Numbered from the stretch's first letter, positions 25,929 to 36,671 are shown. The stretch: DNA of 64,000 nucleotides from Paludibacteraceae bacterium (GCA_017443145.1 JAFSPA010000009.1:62001-126000), one strand, 5' to 3'. Made by a program: numbers and translations. Notes: generated from the sequence alone by a model not told the origin.

Positions 25929-28900
25929 TTATTCTACTCTTGCACCTTGGGCATTGAAGAGGTGGCCGTTATGCTCGATATATAGTACACCGTTGATGAA
26001 GAGCTTACGGGCGGGAACTTTAGATTCTACATTATTTACACCCGTTGAGAACTTCTCTGTCTTCGAATACAAAACATTATAAGTTGCGTTGCCCGTGACT
26101 ATATCTGTAGGCTCAATATTTTCAAGACCTTCATAGGTATAGATATACTTTTCATCCTCGAAAGTATCGCCGCCTAAAGCCTCTTTCGCTTGATTTATCA
26201 ACGACGAAATCAATGTGCCATAAGGAACGTTCTCTATCGTATGATGCTTTGTTGGGTCATCTTTGACTACAAAGGTGATAGTATAGGTATTAAGCACGGC
26301 AGAATAAGTGGCAATATAGTCCGCGTTAACGGTAGCCACAACGATAGTTGGCGTCCAACCGTTGAAGGTGTACGTATATTGCGCATTTTCGAACTTGGTA
26401 GGTGTTGCACCAGTATATACAGGTAGTGTATTTTCCAGAACTTGCCCGCTTTGTAGCACAGTATTATCCCAGTTAAGGAAACGGATGGTGTAATAGACAG
26501 GGTCTGGAGTGACAGGTTTGGCAGTGGCGGTAAATTGTGCCGTGTAGTCTGCGTTAGCGGTAGCGGCTACGATGGTCGGCGACCACCCCTTGAACTTGTA
26601 CGTGTAGTTGCTGTCTTCCGGCCGCGTGGGTGTTGCGCCTGTGTATGTAGGAAGCGTGTTCTCCAGAACCTGACTGTTTTGCAACTCTGCACCGTTGTAA
26701 TTCAAGAAGCGGATGGTGTAATAGGTCGGCTGTGGAGGAGTCACACCTGCACATACTGCGTCCAATTTAAGGTTCCTAATAATCCAACTGCCATTCTTTT
26801 CGGAATAATAAGAGAATCCAAAAACAGTATTCTTTCCAACAAATCTTAGTGGCACATTAATTATTACATCAGTAAAAGTCGAAGAACTAAACTTTGATAT
26901 AGCCAATTCCTCCCATGTATCATCATCCGTATTTTGAAAATTCGCACAAATCCATAGTGTTAAATTATCAGTTGATGTCGTTGCATAATGGCTAAATGAC
27001 AACGTTACAGATGACATATTGGTCAGATTTTTAGCTGGAGTATATAGAAAGTCTTCACCTTGCCCAGATGCAGCGACTCCGCTTGGGACATTGTGCCATT
27101 TACTACCTTCTGCTATCATCTCACCCAAACTACTTTCGCCAGGCTGTAACCAGAGAGTGTGAATATCCTCGCAATCGCCTGTTGGTGCCTCTGTTACAGA
27201 ATATTGTGCTGTGTAAGTTGCATTTTCGATGACGGGAGCCAATGCTGGTATCCAACCTGTAAACGTGTATGAATAAATGCCATTAGACGGTTTAGTCGGA
27301 TTCTCATGAGTAGGCATTGCCCCGTAAGGCAGTTCTACTTGGTCAATGACAGAGCCATCGTCGTCCTTGAATGTAATGGTATATGTTTTAGGCTCAAAAA
27401 CAGCAGTAAAGGTGGTATCCTGCGTGATGGTTACGGAATGCGAGTTGCTTGTACTTCCATCGGACCACTGAACAAACTTATAACCTGTATTTGGAGTCGC
27501 GTATAATGATACGTTGTCCAAATATTCAGCCTGTGACGGATAGGTCACTGAACCTCGTTCCGAATCATACTCTACCTGAACGGAATAGATATTCTTGGCA
27601 AACCAAGCCCAATAGTTCTTATCCTCCGTTACCGTAATGGTTCGTGGGTTATCTGTATTGTCATCCCCCAGCCATTTTACAAAATGATAGCCATAATTTG
27701 GCTCTGCTGAGATTACTGTCGTGCTTCCGTGTTCATATTCTCCTGCACCGATTAGTGTACCCCATGTTTGCTGCGCCTGATACGTATAGAGATTTATCGT
27801 GTATACGTTTATTGCAAACTCAGCGGTAAAAGTAGTATCTTGCGTTATGATAACGGTGCGTGGGTTATTGCGATCTCCATCAGACCATTGCGAGAAGTGG
27901 AATCCCACAGAGGGGACAGGTGTTAGTGTAATTTCTTGCATATGCTCCGCTTGGGAAGGCCCCGAAATACCGCAAGAATCAGGGTTGGTGAGTTTCGTAA
28001 TTGTATAGACATTCTTTGCGAAATTAGCTATATAATTCTTATTCTCGGTTACCGTAATAGTACGCGGGTTATCGGTATTGCCGTCATTCCATTTTTCAAA
28101 ATGATAGCCCTCAATAGGAGTAGCGGAAATTTCTATTTGCTCTAAGTACAATACAGACGTATCGCCTTCTGTTGTTCCGCAACCGGAGGGGGTCGACCCT
28201 GTTGTAATGGTATAAGTGTTCTTTGCGAACTCTGCTACAAACGCGGTATCTTGCAAGAATGAGATAGTACGCGGGTTATCGGTATTGCCGTCGTTCCATT
28301 GCTCGAAGTGATAACCTTGGTATGCTATGGCAGTTATCTTTACCAATTCACCTTCCGTATATTGACCGGCACCAAGGACTTCTCCCATATTTGCATCATT
28401 GACAGAAAGAGAGAGAGTTCCAAATCCAATAACGATTATTGTCCGTTCTGCATAAACGCCGGAGCCGTCAATGGCAGTAGCGCGTACGCGCACTATACCG
28501 CCCTTCCCTTCAGGATTTGCGACAAGCAAACCATTGTTATAGATGGTGGCAAGTTCTTTACCGCTGACGATAGACCAGCGCACCTGTTTATAAGTTGCAT
28601 GACACGGGGTAATCTCCACATAGAGGTGCAGTTTCATTTGCGACGGAGAAAGCGTATAAGTCTTCTCCATAGATAATATCGTCATGTGGGTAGCTAAAGT
28701 CGTTTGTACAGAAGCGGATGACTCCATCACATTACTTTGTCCTGTCCGCAGGATACTATTTTTCTTCGCTTTGCGTGCAGGAATATTGGCGGCAGTACTG
28801 CCATATACCCATTCGTTTGTAAAGGCTTCATTGGAATATTTGATAGCGTAGTACCCCTCTTCGATAGGACTATTGTCTGTATAAGTACACTCATCACCAG

Positions 28901-31900
28901 CTACCGTAGCAAGGACTTGCATGTTAGACGAAGAAGAACCTCTCATTATTTGATAGGAGTCCACTACATCACCTTGATAATAAGTCCAGTAGAGGTTGAT
29001 TGCGCCATTTAGACCATAGTTAGTCTGCAAGTGCGGTGTCTTGTGGGCAGTACTCTTCGGGCTTTCGCCGCCATAGATAGAGGTGTATGCGATGCAGTAG
29101 GCATTGCTCTTGACGGACGGGTCAGAAGCATTGTCTATCCATTGTCCTACGGAAACAGGCACTTTGGCTTGCATTACCCAGTTATTGGTTTTTCCTTCCT
29201 CCTTGTAAACAATCATACTGTCTATATATGCGGGCAGGTTAGCCGGAGTGTCCCATGTAATCATGTTCTTTCCTGTTGCAGCATCCACCATTATCAATGA
29301 GATTGCAGGTGCATTACCGCTGCCTATAATCAGCGTTGAGTCGCGGAAAGTATTCACTTCGCCGCAGACCGCATCATTCTGGTAGAACTCGACCCAGCCC
29401 ATCTCGAAGTCATCGCCAGATGTACTCTTGAAACAGATTCGGAAGATGCGAGAGTCTTTTTTAGGCAATGAATACCCCGTGCAGTTATCGGAAGTGCGAA
29501 TTGCCAGATTAGCGATATTCTCATAGTTAGCAGGCAGCGTAACCTCGATCCAGGAATTGCTCAGTACCCTTTCAGGAAGAGCGAGAGTGAGGTCTTTCTG
29601 AGCGTTCTGCACATAGATAACGCGGGAATAAGTATTGCCGCTTAGCGTGGCAGTAACATTTTTTATTCCTTCCGTTGTCCAATAGACGGAGTATGTCCCG
29701 TCTGCGTTTTGCGATGCTGTACCGCCGTCAAAGTTCCATGAAATGCCGCCGTTGTTTGTCCCTGTATATCCCACAGTTACGGGGGCGTTCAGACAGGTTT
29801 GTGCCGGCATCGAAATCAGCACTTGCGGTTGTACCGTAAACGTGTAGGCGGCAGACATAGGGCTATGCGCGTTCCAAAGGTCGATGGACTGGATCTGGAA
29901 CTCGTATGTCTGACCGCCTGTCAGCTTGTCAATAGGGATGAAGTAACTGGTTCCGTGCGGATAGTAATAGCCCGGCACGATATTCGCTTCGTCGTATAGA
30001 CCGTTCATCGGAGAAACGATAAAGGCATTGTCTGTTCCTACAGCTACTCCTTGTTTCTTGACGGAGATATTATATCGCATCTGTGCCGCTGGTGTCTCTT
30101 TGTCTTTAGCGGCATCCCAATAGAGATAGATGCCATCGTTTTCTTGCACGGCACGTAAGTTGGTTGGCACGGAAGGAACTTCATTGGCGATATTGCTTTT
30201 GAAAAGATACTCCGTTAAATCAGGCACACCATCGCCATTCAAATCAACAAATGGATAGGTATCTATATCATAGATTTCAGTATATATGCTTCCGTCAATA
30301 TACTGGCATGTAACCGTATAATCATCGTGCATATAAATAATAAATGCATCATTGTGGGCGGCGGTCACGTGACCCGATTGTTCTACCGATATAAAATCAA
30401 GATACCCATTGTTGTCAAAATCAGGACCAACTTTTAAATACTTGGATTCTAATTCATTTAGTTCGAATTCACTCGGCAGATATATTTCCACAGTTTCGAT
30501 ACCTGCTTCTGTGTTTAGGTGCAAGAGAATAGTATGTTTATTCTTAATCGAGTAAGTGTCTGCCCTACCGTCATTATCGAAATCATAAGTTTCGGCTGGC
30601 TGCTCGGGGAATGTGTATGTGTCATTTGAAAACTCTACATCAAAATCCTCCATATTATACATGACAGAACCTTTAGAAGTTTGAGTTACCACATCCGGCA
30701 GACCATCCATATTCACATCAGCAAAAATACATTCACCAACCGGACCTGTTACACTTAGGTCTGCATTGTATGTCTTTGCCAATTTGATAAATGATCCGTT
30801 ACCTCGTCCTTTATAAAATCCTTCTGTTCTTTTCCATGTTCCCAATCGATTGGTTTTATAGCCGATGCCGTCCATTACGCCATCCATGTCCATATCGAAA
30901 TAAGACAAGGTAAGATATTCATCTCCTTCGGGATAATTCGGGTTTTTCACAATTTGAAGGGGAAGCACACTCACGTCTTGTGTTACAAGCGGAGACTTGC
31001 GCCCATCTGATGATGTTATTTGTAGAGAAATGTGTTTGTCTCCTTGAGTCGTATAGATAATAGTATATGTCTGCCCGGTCTGTGAGAGAACAACAGCACT
31101 ATCTCCAAAATTCCAGTTGTACGTACTACTCTCATCTATAGCACCGGCAAACTGCACCGTTATTGTGTCCGCTGTGGTAATATTATGATTGGATATATTG
31201 AATCCAAAAGGCACAAGAGCATGGTGGTAGACCACTTCATCACTCCACTCTCCGCCTAATCCGTTCGGGTCAATAGCTTGCACTGAAATATAATAATCAC
31301 CCTCTCTCCATGTGGATACATTTACTCTTTGATTAAGATAGGCTCCTACATTTGCTCCCCATAAACTGCGCTGTGTGCCGTCTGCGTTAGCGGCGGCGAA
31401 CCACATATCGCAAGCACCGGGAGTAGATCCTATACGAATAGAATATTCCAAATCCAATGAAGATGTCTGCGCATCACTACCTCTATCCCAATCGATATTC
31501 AGCATTGCTTTCTCTGCATCCACACTTATGCGTGGCTGGGACATCTTTGCAGGCGGAGTATTGATTGCTGCACATGGGAAATGTGCCAATGTATAAGGAC
31601 CATATTCTCCATTAGTATAGTAAAAATCGTTAACACCGTTATTATCAAAATCTCCATAGACAAATAATGGAGTATAATAATAGTTAGAATTTAGACTATT
31701 TACCACGAATGGATCATCCATGGTGACCTTAAACCGGTTGTTATAACGGATAAGATAATAACTGCCATTGTGAATCTTATCCGCCGTATAATTATCTAAA
31801 GAATCACGAGCAATGATTTCGTATTTTCCGTCATTATCCACATCCCGGCAATCCAAGAATTGGAAGTGTTTTACCGGATCATCAAATGCATTCTCAATTT

Positions 31901-34900
31901 TCTTAAAGGTATTATTTCCGTCATTGCGCCAAAATACCAAGAATGCATATCCCGATGTTGAGTTCCAGTCAAACGGAAGCAGAATGTCTACATCACCATC
32001 ATTGTCAAAATCATAACACCACACATTGGATATACTCATATTCTGCATCAATGTTTTGGTTGTCACATTGCCATTTCCCTCATAAATCTGCAAAGAGACC
32101 GTTTTGGTGGTTTTGTTATATATCACATAATCTAATATACCATCCCCATTTATATCTTTGGGTGTAACACTTCCAGGGAATGAGCCTTTTACATAAGTAT
32201 TGTCTCCCAAGTTATAAAGTACTACTCCCGTGGAAGATGATAATAAATCCATCAGACCATTTCTATCCAAGTCTATCGCCATATCTATAAAGTCAAAGCC
32301 GGTTGAATTATAATCATCCGGATCTCCGGGTGCTATAAACATAGTATTACGCAGGCTTATCTCGTCCCAAGTGGAAGTAATAAAGAAGAGTTCCTCAGAA
32401 ACAGTCTCCCACTTCTGATAGATGGCACTATCTATAGCAGCCGTATCAGACAAAACATTCAGTTCGGATTTGAGATAAGAGCCGTCCCATTGACGGAGTT
32501 GGAAATAATGTTTATTATTCTCATATATATAGAAGTCTTGCAATCCGTCTAAATTGGCATCCAGTTGGAAGATGTGGTTGTATTTTTTAGGTGCACCATC
32601 GTATTTCCCGGGAGCAAGGAATGATAAATCGTGTCGGTTATACCCCCCATTCCCGTCGGACTCATAAATAATGCTATCCAAATGCAAATCGATAATAGAG
32701 TCATTGTTTATATTGCAGGCATTCCAATGTTTGGATGTGTAGGCTATATTGGAGATGAGTGTATCTATCGTTGTACCATACAGATTATTTACAAGAATAT
32801 TATAATTATTTTGCGATATGATAGCATCCATCTGCCCAATCCCTTTTGTGTCATATAGGTTCGTTTTGATAGCAGCACTTGGAATGTTTGTGACCACCGT
32901 CATCGGATTTTGGAAGATGACTTCTTTGGCGGGTATATATTTGATGTTATTGGCTGTGATTGTATCACAAACATTGCCAAACACCAATGTATCAAGAACA
33001 ACTGGAAAGATGTTGCTCTTACTACTCACTTCATATTTATGGGTGTTCCATTCTACATAACTCAAACTATTACATCCTGAGAAAGCATAATTTCCGATAC
33101 TCGTAATACTGTTAGGAATAGTTACAGAAGTCAAACTGCTGCAACCATAGAAAGCATAAGCCCCTATTTTTGTGGCACCTTCCGGAATGATCAAATCTGT
33201 CACTAATACACCATTTAAACTCAAGTTATGAATATAGCTTAATGGGTTTTGACCATAACTTCCAAAATTGATTGCACACCATGATGCCAAGTCGGTTATG
33301 TTCAATGCCGTTAAGCCGTTGCAACCCTTAAAAGCATCCACTCCAATACTTGTAACACTGTTAGGAATAGTTACAGAAGTCAAACTGCTGCAACCATAGA
33401 AAGCATAATTCCCTATCTTAGTAACACCATCCGGAATAATCAAATCAGTAATTAATACATCATTGACATATAAATTTTGTATGTAACTTAATGGATTGCT
33501 ACCAGAAGATGCAAAATTAATTGCACACCAAGCAGCTATGTCAGAAATGTTTAACCTTGTTAACTTAGTACAATTAGAGAAAGCATTATTTCCAATGCTT
33601 GTGACACTATTAGGGATAGTTACTGAGGTTAGTTGTGTCATTCCGTAGCACAAATAAGCAGGTATGTGTTCTACTTGATCTCCAAAAACGACGGAAGTTA
33701 CAGGTGGTACATAATCATCTAAATCATAAGATGAGTCGAACGGAGATGCCGAAAAATTACCACTATTCTTTGCGTTCCATACAATGGAAGTTAGATTTGT
33801 ACATTTAGCAAACGCTGTCTGCCTGATACTTGTTACGCCATAGGGGATAGTAAGTGATGTTATCGGCAATCCATAACACAAAAAATCTGGAATACTCTTA
33901 ACATTTTCACCAAAGGTAAAAGTGGTGATATTATTGCAACCCCAAAATGGTCCATTAGGCGTGGTTTTGTAAGTATATTTGCAGTTCTGTGCGTTCCATA
34001 CCACAGAGGTCAAGCCAATACAACTTTCAAAAGCTTTCTCACCAATGTTTGTAACGCTCTCGGGTATAGTTATAGAAGTCAAACCACTACAACCCTTAAA
34101 AGCAGATTCTCCAATAGTTGTAACGCTACCGGGAATAATCACTTCTCCTTCTGCTGCTTGAGAACAAGCAAGGAGTGTTGTCTTTGAGGCATCTGCATAC
34201 ACAAGCCATCCATCCACATAACTATTTACACTCTTTGCTCCCCATGGAGAACCGGTAGCAGTACCACTATACAAAATATTAGGAACACTAGAGAACGCAT
34301 ATTCACCAATACTTGTGACGCTGTTGGGAATAGTAACCGAACTTAATTTACTGCATCCTGAAAATGCCCTAACTCCGATGCTGGTGACGCTATTGGGAAT
34401 AACTATTTCGCCTTCTGCCACTCTTGAGCAGGCAAGTAGAGTTGTCTTTGAAGCATCTGCATACACAAGCCATCCATCCACATACCCGTTCACGCTCAAT
34501 GCTCCCCATGGCGTACCGGTTGCCGTACCATGATATTCAATATTAGGTACATTATAAAAAGCATAATCTCCTTTTATAATACTTACACTATTAGGAATAG
34601 TGATTGACGTCAAACCACCGCAATTATAGAAAGCATAATCTCCAATGCTTGTGACGCTATTGGGAATCGTCACTGAGGTCAAACCGCTGCAACCATAGAA
34701 AGCATAATCACCAATGCTTGTGACGCTATTGGGAATCGTCACTGAGGTCAAATTGCTGCAATCACGAAAAGTAGAACCTCCGATGTTGGTGATGCTATTG
34801 GAAATACTCACTGAGGTCAAATTAGTGCAACCAAGGAAAGCTCTATCTCCAATGCTGGTGACGCTATTAGGAATAGTTACTGAGATTAAATCGGAACAAC

Positions 34901-35498
34901 CATAAAAGGCAGATTTTCCAATGCTGGTAACGCTATTGGGAATAGTCACAGAGGTCAAACCACTACAATTTTGGAAAGTTCCTTGCTCAATGCTTGAAAC
35001 ACTATTAGGGATAGTGACTGAGGTTAAACTGCGGCAAGCAGAGAAAGCGCTATAGCTAATACTTGTAACGCTATTTGGAATAGTCATGGATGTCAAATGG
35101 GTACAACCGCTGAAAGTTTCCGATTCGATTGTTGTGATTGTATTGGGAATAGTCACAGAGGTCAAACCAAAGCATTTTTCGAAAGCACTATATCCAATAC
35201 TTGTAACACTATTTGGAATTACCACTGAGACCAAACTACTACATTCATTGAAAGTATTAGGTCCAATACTTGTCACATTGTAAGTTTGCCCTTCATAGGT
35301 TACCGTAGAGGGAATGGATAAGTTTCCTGAGTACTCGTTAGAATAAGAATAATAGTAAGTACCACGATAAGTTACCGTTGCTGTTTGTGTACTACTGTTA
35401 AAATTGTACCAAATACCATCGACTTGAATGTCGGAAGCGAATAAAATTCCAGTACTTGCCATCATCGCAAGCAGAAGTGTAAATAATTTAGTTTTCAT
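25929..35498 (-). CDS. Giant BspA-type leucine-rich repeat mosaic surface protein
   Basis: The product has 3189 residues with signal peptide (MKTKLFTLLLAMMASTGILF). Layout from N to C: about 35 residues 30-815, LRR_5/BspA repeats of ~23 residues (core LTSVTIPNSVTSIG); 970-1310, FG-GAP/VCBS-like Asp-rich loops (DLDRNGLMDLL, DINGDGILDYV, DFDNDGDVDIL); 1430-1515, a PKD-like domain (YNWNFGDSAVV); 1520-1760, more Asp loops; 1775-2240, Fn3-like and PKD-like units; 2255-2357, a Big_2-like Ig domain; 2357-2705, five InlB B-like repeats (GYHFEKWNDGNTDNPRTI); then Flg_new-like repeats around a jelly-roll-like domain (2773-2916). The last ~30 residues end LYIEHNGHLFNAQGARVE, a likely export/anchoring tail. 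It is probably an adhesin; ligands are unknown. It is last in a three-gene cluster, 5 bases after the membrane protein gene. Confidence 0.9.
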   Translation of the reverse strand: MKTKLFTLLLAMMASTGILFASDIQVDGIWYNFNSSTQTATVTYRGTYYYSYSNEYSGNLSIPSTVTYEGQTYNVTSIGPNTFNECSSLVSVVIPNSVTSIGYSAFEKCFGLTSVTIPNTITTIESETFSGCTHLTSMTIPNSVTSISYSAFSACRSLTSVTIPNSVSSIEQGTFQNCSGLTSVTIPNSVTSIGKSAFYGCSDLISVTIPNSVTSIGDRAFLGCTNLTSVSISNSITNIGGSTFRDCSNLTSVTIPNSVTSIGDYAFYGCSGLTSVTIPNSVTSIGDYAFYNCGGLTSITIPNSVSIIKGDYAFYNVPNIEYHGTATGTPWGALSVNGYVDGWLVYADASKTTLLACSRVAEGEIVIPNSVTSIGVRAFSGCSKLSSVTIPNSVTSIGEYAFSSVPNILYSGTATGSPWGAKSVNSYVDGWLVYADASKTTLLACSQAAEGEVIIPGSVTTIGESAFKGCSGLTSITIPESVTNIGEKAFESCIGLTSVVWNAQNCKYTYKTTPNGPFWGCNNITTFTFGENVKSIPDFLCYGLPITSLTIPYGVTSIRQTAFAKCTNLTSIVWNAKNSGNFSASPFDSSYDLDDYVPPVTSVVFGDQVEHIPAYLCYGMTQLTSVTIPNSVTSIGNNAFSNCTKLTRLNISDIAAWCAINFASSGSNPLSYIQNLYVNDVLITDLIIPDGVTKIGNYAFYGCSSLTSVTIPNSVTSIGVDAFKGCNGLTALNITDLASWCAINFGSYGQNPLSYIHNLSLNGVLVTDLIIPEGATKIGAYAFYGCSSLTSVTIPNSITSIGNYAFSGCNSLSYVEWNTHKYEVSSKSNIFPVVLDTLVFGNVCDTITANNIKYIPAKEVIFQNPMTVVTNIPSAAIKTNLYDTKGIGQMDAIISQNNYNILVNNLYGTTIDTLISNIAYTSKHWNACNINNDSIIDLHLDSIIYESDGNGGYNRHDLSFLAPGKYDGAPKKYNHIFQLDANLDGLQDFYIYENNKHYFQLRQWDGSYLKSELNVLSDTAAIDSAIYQKWETVSEELFFITSTWDEISLRNTMFIAPGDPDDYNSTGFDFIDMAIDLDRNGLMDLLSSSTGVVLYNLGDNTYVKGSFPGSVTPKDINGDGILDYVIYNKTTKTVSLQIYEGNGNVTTKTLMQNMSISNVWCYDFDNDGDVDILLPFDWNSTSGYAFLVFWRNDGNNTFKKIENAFDDPVKHFQFLDCRDVDNDGKYEIIARDSLDNYTADKIHNGSYYLIRYNNRFKVTMDDPFVVNSLNSNYYYTPLFVYGDFDNNGVNDFYYTNGEYGPYTLAHFPCAAINTPPAKMSQPRISVDAEKAMLNIDWDRGSDAQTSSLDLEYSIRIGSTPGACDMWFAAANADGTQRSLWGANVGAYLNQRVNVSTWREGDYYISVQAIDPNGLGGEWSDEVVYHHALVPFGFNISNHNITTADTITVQFAGAIDESSTYNWNFGDSAVVLSQTGQTYTIIYTTQGDKHISLQITSSDGRKSPLVTQDVSVLPLQIVKNPNYPEGDEYLTLSYFDMDMDGVMDGIGYKTNRLGTWKRTEGFYKGRGNGSFIKLAKTYNADLSVTGPVGECIFADVNMDGLPDVVTQTSKGSVMYNMEDFDVEFSNDTYTFPEQPAETYDFDNDGRADTYSIKNKHTILLHLNTEAGIETVEIYLPSEFELNELESKYLKVGPDFDNNGYLDFISVEQSGHVTAAHNDAFIIYMHDDYTVTCQYIDGSIYTEIYDIDTYPFVDLNGDGVPDLTEYLFKSNIANEVPSVPTNLRAVQENDGIYLYWDAAKDKETPAAQMRYNISVKKQGVAVGTDNAFIVSPMNGLYDEANIVPGYYYPHGTSYFIPIDKLTGGQTYEFQIQSIDLWNAHSPMSAAYTFTVQPQVLISMPAQTCLNAPVTVGYTGTNNGGISWNFDGGTASQNADGTYSVYWTTEGIKNVTATLSGNTYSRVIYVQNAQKDLTLALPERVLSNSWIEVTLPANYENIANLAIRTSDNCTGYSLPKKDSRIFRICFKSTSGDDFEMGWVEFYQNDAVCGEVNTFRDSTLIIGSGNAPAISLIMVDAATGKNMITWDTPANLPAYIDSMIVYKEEGKTNNWVMQAKVPVSVGQWIDNASDPSVKSNAYCIAYTSIYGGESPKSTAHKTPHLQTNYGLNGAINLYWTYYQGDVVDSYQIMRGSSSSNMQVLATVAGDECTYTDNSPIEEGYYAIKYSNEAFTNEWVYGSTAANIPARKAKKNSILRTGQSNVMESSASVQTTLATHMTILSMEKTYTLSPSQMKLHLYVEITPCHATYKQVRWSIVSGKELATIYNNGLLVANPEGKGGIVRVRATAIDGSGVYAERTIIVIGFGTLSLSVNDANMGEVLGAGQYTEGELVKITAIAYQGYHFEQWNDGNTDNPRTISFLQDTAFVAEFAKNTYTITTGSTPSGCGTTEGDTSVLYLEQIEISATPIEGYHFEKWNDGNTDNPRTITVTENKNYIANFAKNVYTITKLTNPDSCGISGPSQAEHMQEITLTPVPSVGFHFSQWSDGDRNNPRTVIITQDTTFTAEFAINVYTINLYTYQAQQTWGTLIGAGEYEHGSTTVISAEPNYGYHFVKWLGDDNTDNPRTITVTEDKNYWAWFAKNIYSVQVEYDSERGSVTYPSQAEYLDNVSLYATPNTGYKFVQWSDGSTSNSHSVTITQDTTFTAVFEPKTYTITFKDDDGSVIDQVELPYGAMPTHENPTKPSNGIYSYTFTGWIPALAPVIENATYTAQYSVTEAPTGDCEDIHTLWLQPGESSLGEMIAEGSKWHNVPSGVAASGQGEDFLYTPAKNLTNMSSVTLSFSHYATTSTDNLTLWICANFQNTDDDTWEELAISKFSSSTFTDVIINVPLRFVGKNTVFGFSYYSEKNGSWIIRNLKLDAVCAGVTPPQPTYYTIRFLNYNGAELQNSQVLENTLPTYTGATPTRPEDSNYTYKFKGWSPTIVAATANADYTAQFTATAKPVTPDPVYYTIRFLNWDNTVLQSGQVLENTLPVYTGATPTKFENAQYTYTFNGWTPTIVVATVNADYIATYSAVLNTYTITFVVKDDPTKHHTIENVPYGTLISSLINQAKEALGGDTFEDEKYIYTYEGLENIEPTDIVTGNATYNVLYSKTEKFSTGVNNVESKVPARKLFINGVLYIEHNGHLFNAQGARVE
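33060..35290. repeat. 69-bp coding repeats of the BspA domain
   Basis: The leucine-rich region is built of 69-base units (23 codons). Neighbouring units share long exact stretches, for instance around 34640-34750 where the same ~45 bases recur. Two larger blocks are duplicated as well: about 34150-34290 and 34400-34540 (the YVDGWLVYADASKTTLLACS module), and about 33180-33330 and 33420-33560. This invites slippage and recombination. Confidence 0.85.
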
Positions 35499-35503
35499 AG
35501 TTA

Positions 35504-36280
35504 TTATATTTTCACAAATGAGCCATCGTCTAAACGCTCATAGGTATTGCCGTCATTATCTTTATATCGGTTACTTAACGAGTTTATACGTTTGATTTCC
35601 GTTCCGTCACTTAAGACATACTTGTCCCATCCTAATTTATCCTTGATAAGGAACCAGATAATGTAAACGACAAGAACCGCCATACCAAGATATAACATCG
35701 CGTAGCCAATGAGCAAACTCAGAGCGATACTGACGATTGTAATGGAAATTTTTGTGCTCGTAGAGTCCAATGCCTCGTAACTTTTATATGATATATAGAT
35801 TGCGTAAAGGAGAATAACAATTCCAAAGCCTCCTATAATGAGCCATATATACAAATCACGTAAGTGTACTCCAAAGGAACAAATCATAAACGTTACACAT
35901 GCAACGAATCCCATGATGGCAGAGAACTTAGAAACCTTGAGAGAGGTATAAATTATCGGGTGGTTATCTAACGTAACTGAGTTATGACGCAGCCAATAAA
36001 ACGCATAACAGAAGACAATTAGGATGAGTCCTAATAAGATATATGTGACGATGTCACCGACTTTACTATTGCCTTTTTTCTGCGCGTTATTCACTGCGGT
36101 TTCATCCTCATATTCATCAAAATAGCCTTCCTCGCCTTCAATCTCGATTATTTCGTCATCCGATTGAACATAAGTAAGGATATTTGACGAAACATATTTG
36201 ACTGGTTGAGCGGCTGTTGCCGGAAATGCCATGCCCTTTATAGCGAGCATCAACACAAAAATCTTGAAATATTTGGTCAT
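35504..36280 (-). CDS. Membrane protein of unknown function with exported N-terminus
   Basis: A 258-residue protein with a signal-peptide-like start (MTKYFKIFVLMLAIKGMAFP, then ATAAQP), an acidic exposed stretch (DDEIIEIEGEEGYFDEYEDE), and about five hydrophobic segments (near 75-95, 115-133, 140-158, 172-190 and 190-210). The C-terminal ~50 residues are polar and end in short repeats of the type DG-T-E-I-K-R and DDGSFVKI. I do not recognise a family. It is 5 bases upstream of the giant gene and 38 downstream of the lipoprotein gene, so it may help assemble or anchor the giant; this is inference. Confidence 0.7.
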   Translation of the reverse strand: MTKYFKIFVLMLAIKGMAFPATAAQPVKYVSSNILTYVQSDDEIIEIEGEEGYFDEYEDETAVNNAQKKGNSKVGDIVTYILLGLILIVFCYAFYWLRHNSVTLDNHPIIYTSLKVSKFSAIMGFVACVTFMICSFGVHLRDLYIWLIIGGFGIVILLYAIYISYKSYEALDSTSTKISITIVSIALSLLIGYAMLYLGMAVLVVYIIWFLIKDKLGWDKYVLSDGTEIKRINSLSNRYKDNDGNTYERLDDGSFVKI

Positions 36281-36318
36281 AGTGCTATATCATTTTTGTT
36301 TTACTAACTCTGTTATTC

Positions 36319-36588
36319 TTATTTCCCGTGTTCTTTGTTATATTTTGCCTTTTCTGTGGCAGGGATTTTATGATTAATACGCTCTACTCGGAGATACTGC
36401 TCCTTGTCAAAATTATCGCCTTCCAGAGCGGCAAAAGCTTCATCTACTAACAAACAAGCCTTTTGGTAGTCCTTGGCTTCATAGGCAGCTTCCAAGTCGT
36501 TAGCTAATTGTTCTGGAGTTTTTTTTGCATTACAGGCACTAAAAGTTACTGCAGCCATGAGAGCTACAAGATAAATGATTTTTTTCAT
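36319..36588 (-). CDS. Small lipoprotein
   Basis: An 89-residue protein with signal peptide and lipobox (VTFSACNAKK, lipidated Cys19). The mature part is a short charged helical domain (EQLANDLEAAYEAKDYQKAC). It resembles the small periplasmic or outer membrane lipoproteins common in Bacteroidales, but no family is recognised. It is the first gene of the cluster with the membrane protein and the giant surface protein, and lies downstream of the structured region at 36672-36837. Confidence 0.7.
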   Translation of the reverse strand: MKKIIYLVALMAAVTFSACNAKKTPEQLANDLEAAYEAKDYQKACLLVDEAFAALEGDNFDKEQYLRVERINHKIPATEKAKYNKEHGK

Positions 36589-36671
36589 TGCATTTACTAT
36601 TAATAGTTTTGCCTACTCTTTATCGGATTTTCGGCATCTTCCGTATAATTATTGTTTGCACGTATACATAG

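Noticed and set aside
36598..36615. TAGTTTTG near 36605 as a plus-strand promoter
   Set aside because: There is no TTTG at 19-20 bases upstream and no plus-strand gene follows.
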